This document shows positions 63,819 through 64,000 of a stretch of 64,000 nt of DNA, piece after piece. Source of the stretch: Liopterus haemorrhoidalis (Eukaryota; Arthropoda; Insecta; Coleoptera; Dytiscidae). Under the pieces are notes generated by a model. It was not told the origin of the DNA and made no database searches. It worked only from the letters and a program-made list of their open reading frames with translations. Location: contig OZ020616.1 in the NCBI GenBank assembly GCA_963971575.1, positions 56,589,201 to 56,653,200 on the forward strand, in the 5' to 3' direction. Within the stretch, counting starts at the first letter, position 1. The number at the start of each line of letters is the position of its first letter. A program made the translations under genes and the position numbers.

Positions 63819-64000
63819 GGTCGTCAAGGATGAAATTTGTAGAAAAAAATCAGCTGTGGCCACCACAGGACCGACCGCCATCGTAAAGTACTTATATAAA
63901 ATACATTCTAGCAGCAGAGTAGAAATAACTTGGCCTAATATTTTCTAACAGATATATTATTTATCATGACCATGGAAACGTTACATATAAGTATGAAAAA
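63819..64000. mobile_element. Mariner end fragment followed by a family A copy
   Basis: TTAGGTCGTCAAGGATGAAA then TTTGTAG is the complement of the mariner terminus at 21690. From 63838 the family A right end begins (ATCAGCTGTGGCCACCACAG) and runs off the window. Confidence 0.65.

Overview
This window looks like a stretch of an AT-rich, transposon-packed insect nuclear genome. The evidence is three spliced genes of animal type (one a LIM-RA-SARAH Rassf protein of the arthropod kind), GT-AG introns with consistent phases, and many insect-type DNA transposon remains (mariner DD34D, a DD41D Tc1/mariner relative, hAT, THAP-bearing elements, MITEs). I cannot name the order from the sequence alone.

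Layout. 1-14719 is almost entirely repeats: nested inverted-repeat elements, THAP and mariner relics, and a hAT element (11043-14719, 8-bp target duplication) that has taken two further insertions. 14877-33986 (minus) is one 14-exon gene that I assembled by splice phase. It encodes a polycystin-type (PKD2/TRPP) channel of about 1590 residues. Its introns carry hAT MITEs, a mariner, tRNA-module elements and a THAP element. 34308-40314 (plus) is Rassf, divergent from the polycystin gene with 321 bp between start codons. Its last intron contains a 3.3-kb minisatellite. 41200-44783 is a very large inverted repeat. 45400-49600 holds interrupted MITEs, a foldback element and a tandem array. 49755-58988 (minus) is the 3' part of a classical-motif cadherin with an 816-residue ORF covering its tail; its 5' end lies outside the window. 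59000-64000 is intronic or intergenic repeat sequence, including a THAP relic, a head-to-head mariner hairpin and the start of another repeat copy.

Main point. The polycystin carries an insertion of roughly 830 residues, encoded in one 2.8-kb exon, exactly between the end of the extracellular polycystin (TOP) domain and transmembrane segment S2. The insertion consists of five diverged copies of a 130-150-residue, N-glycosylation-site-rich, cysteine-containing module. The same protein has an altered pore filter (Q-G-Y where PKD2 has L-G-D) and a run of 13 cysteines in 27 residues just after S6. I do not know a described polycystin with this architecture.

How the genes relate. Rassf (Hippo/Ras signalling adaptor), the polycystin (membrane cation channel) and the cadherin (adhesion) share no obvious pathway. 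Only the head-to-head spacing of polycystin and Rassf suggests shared promoter use.
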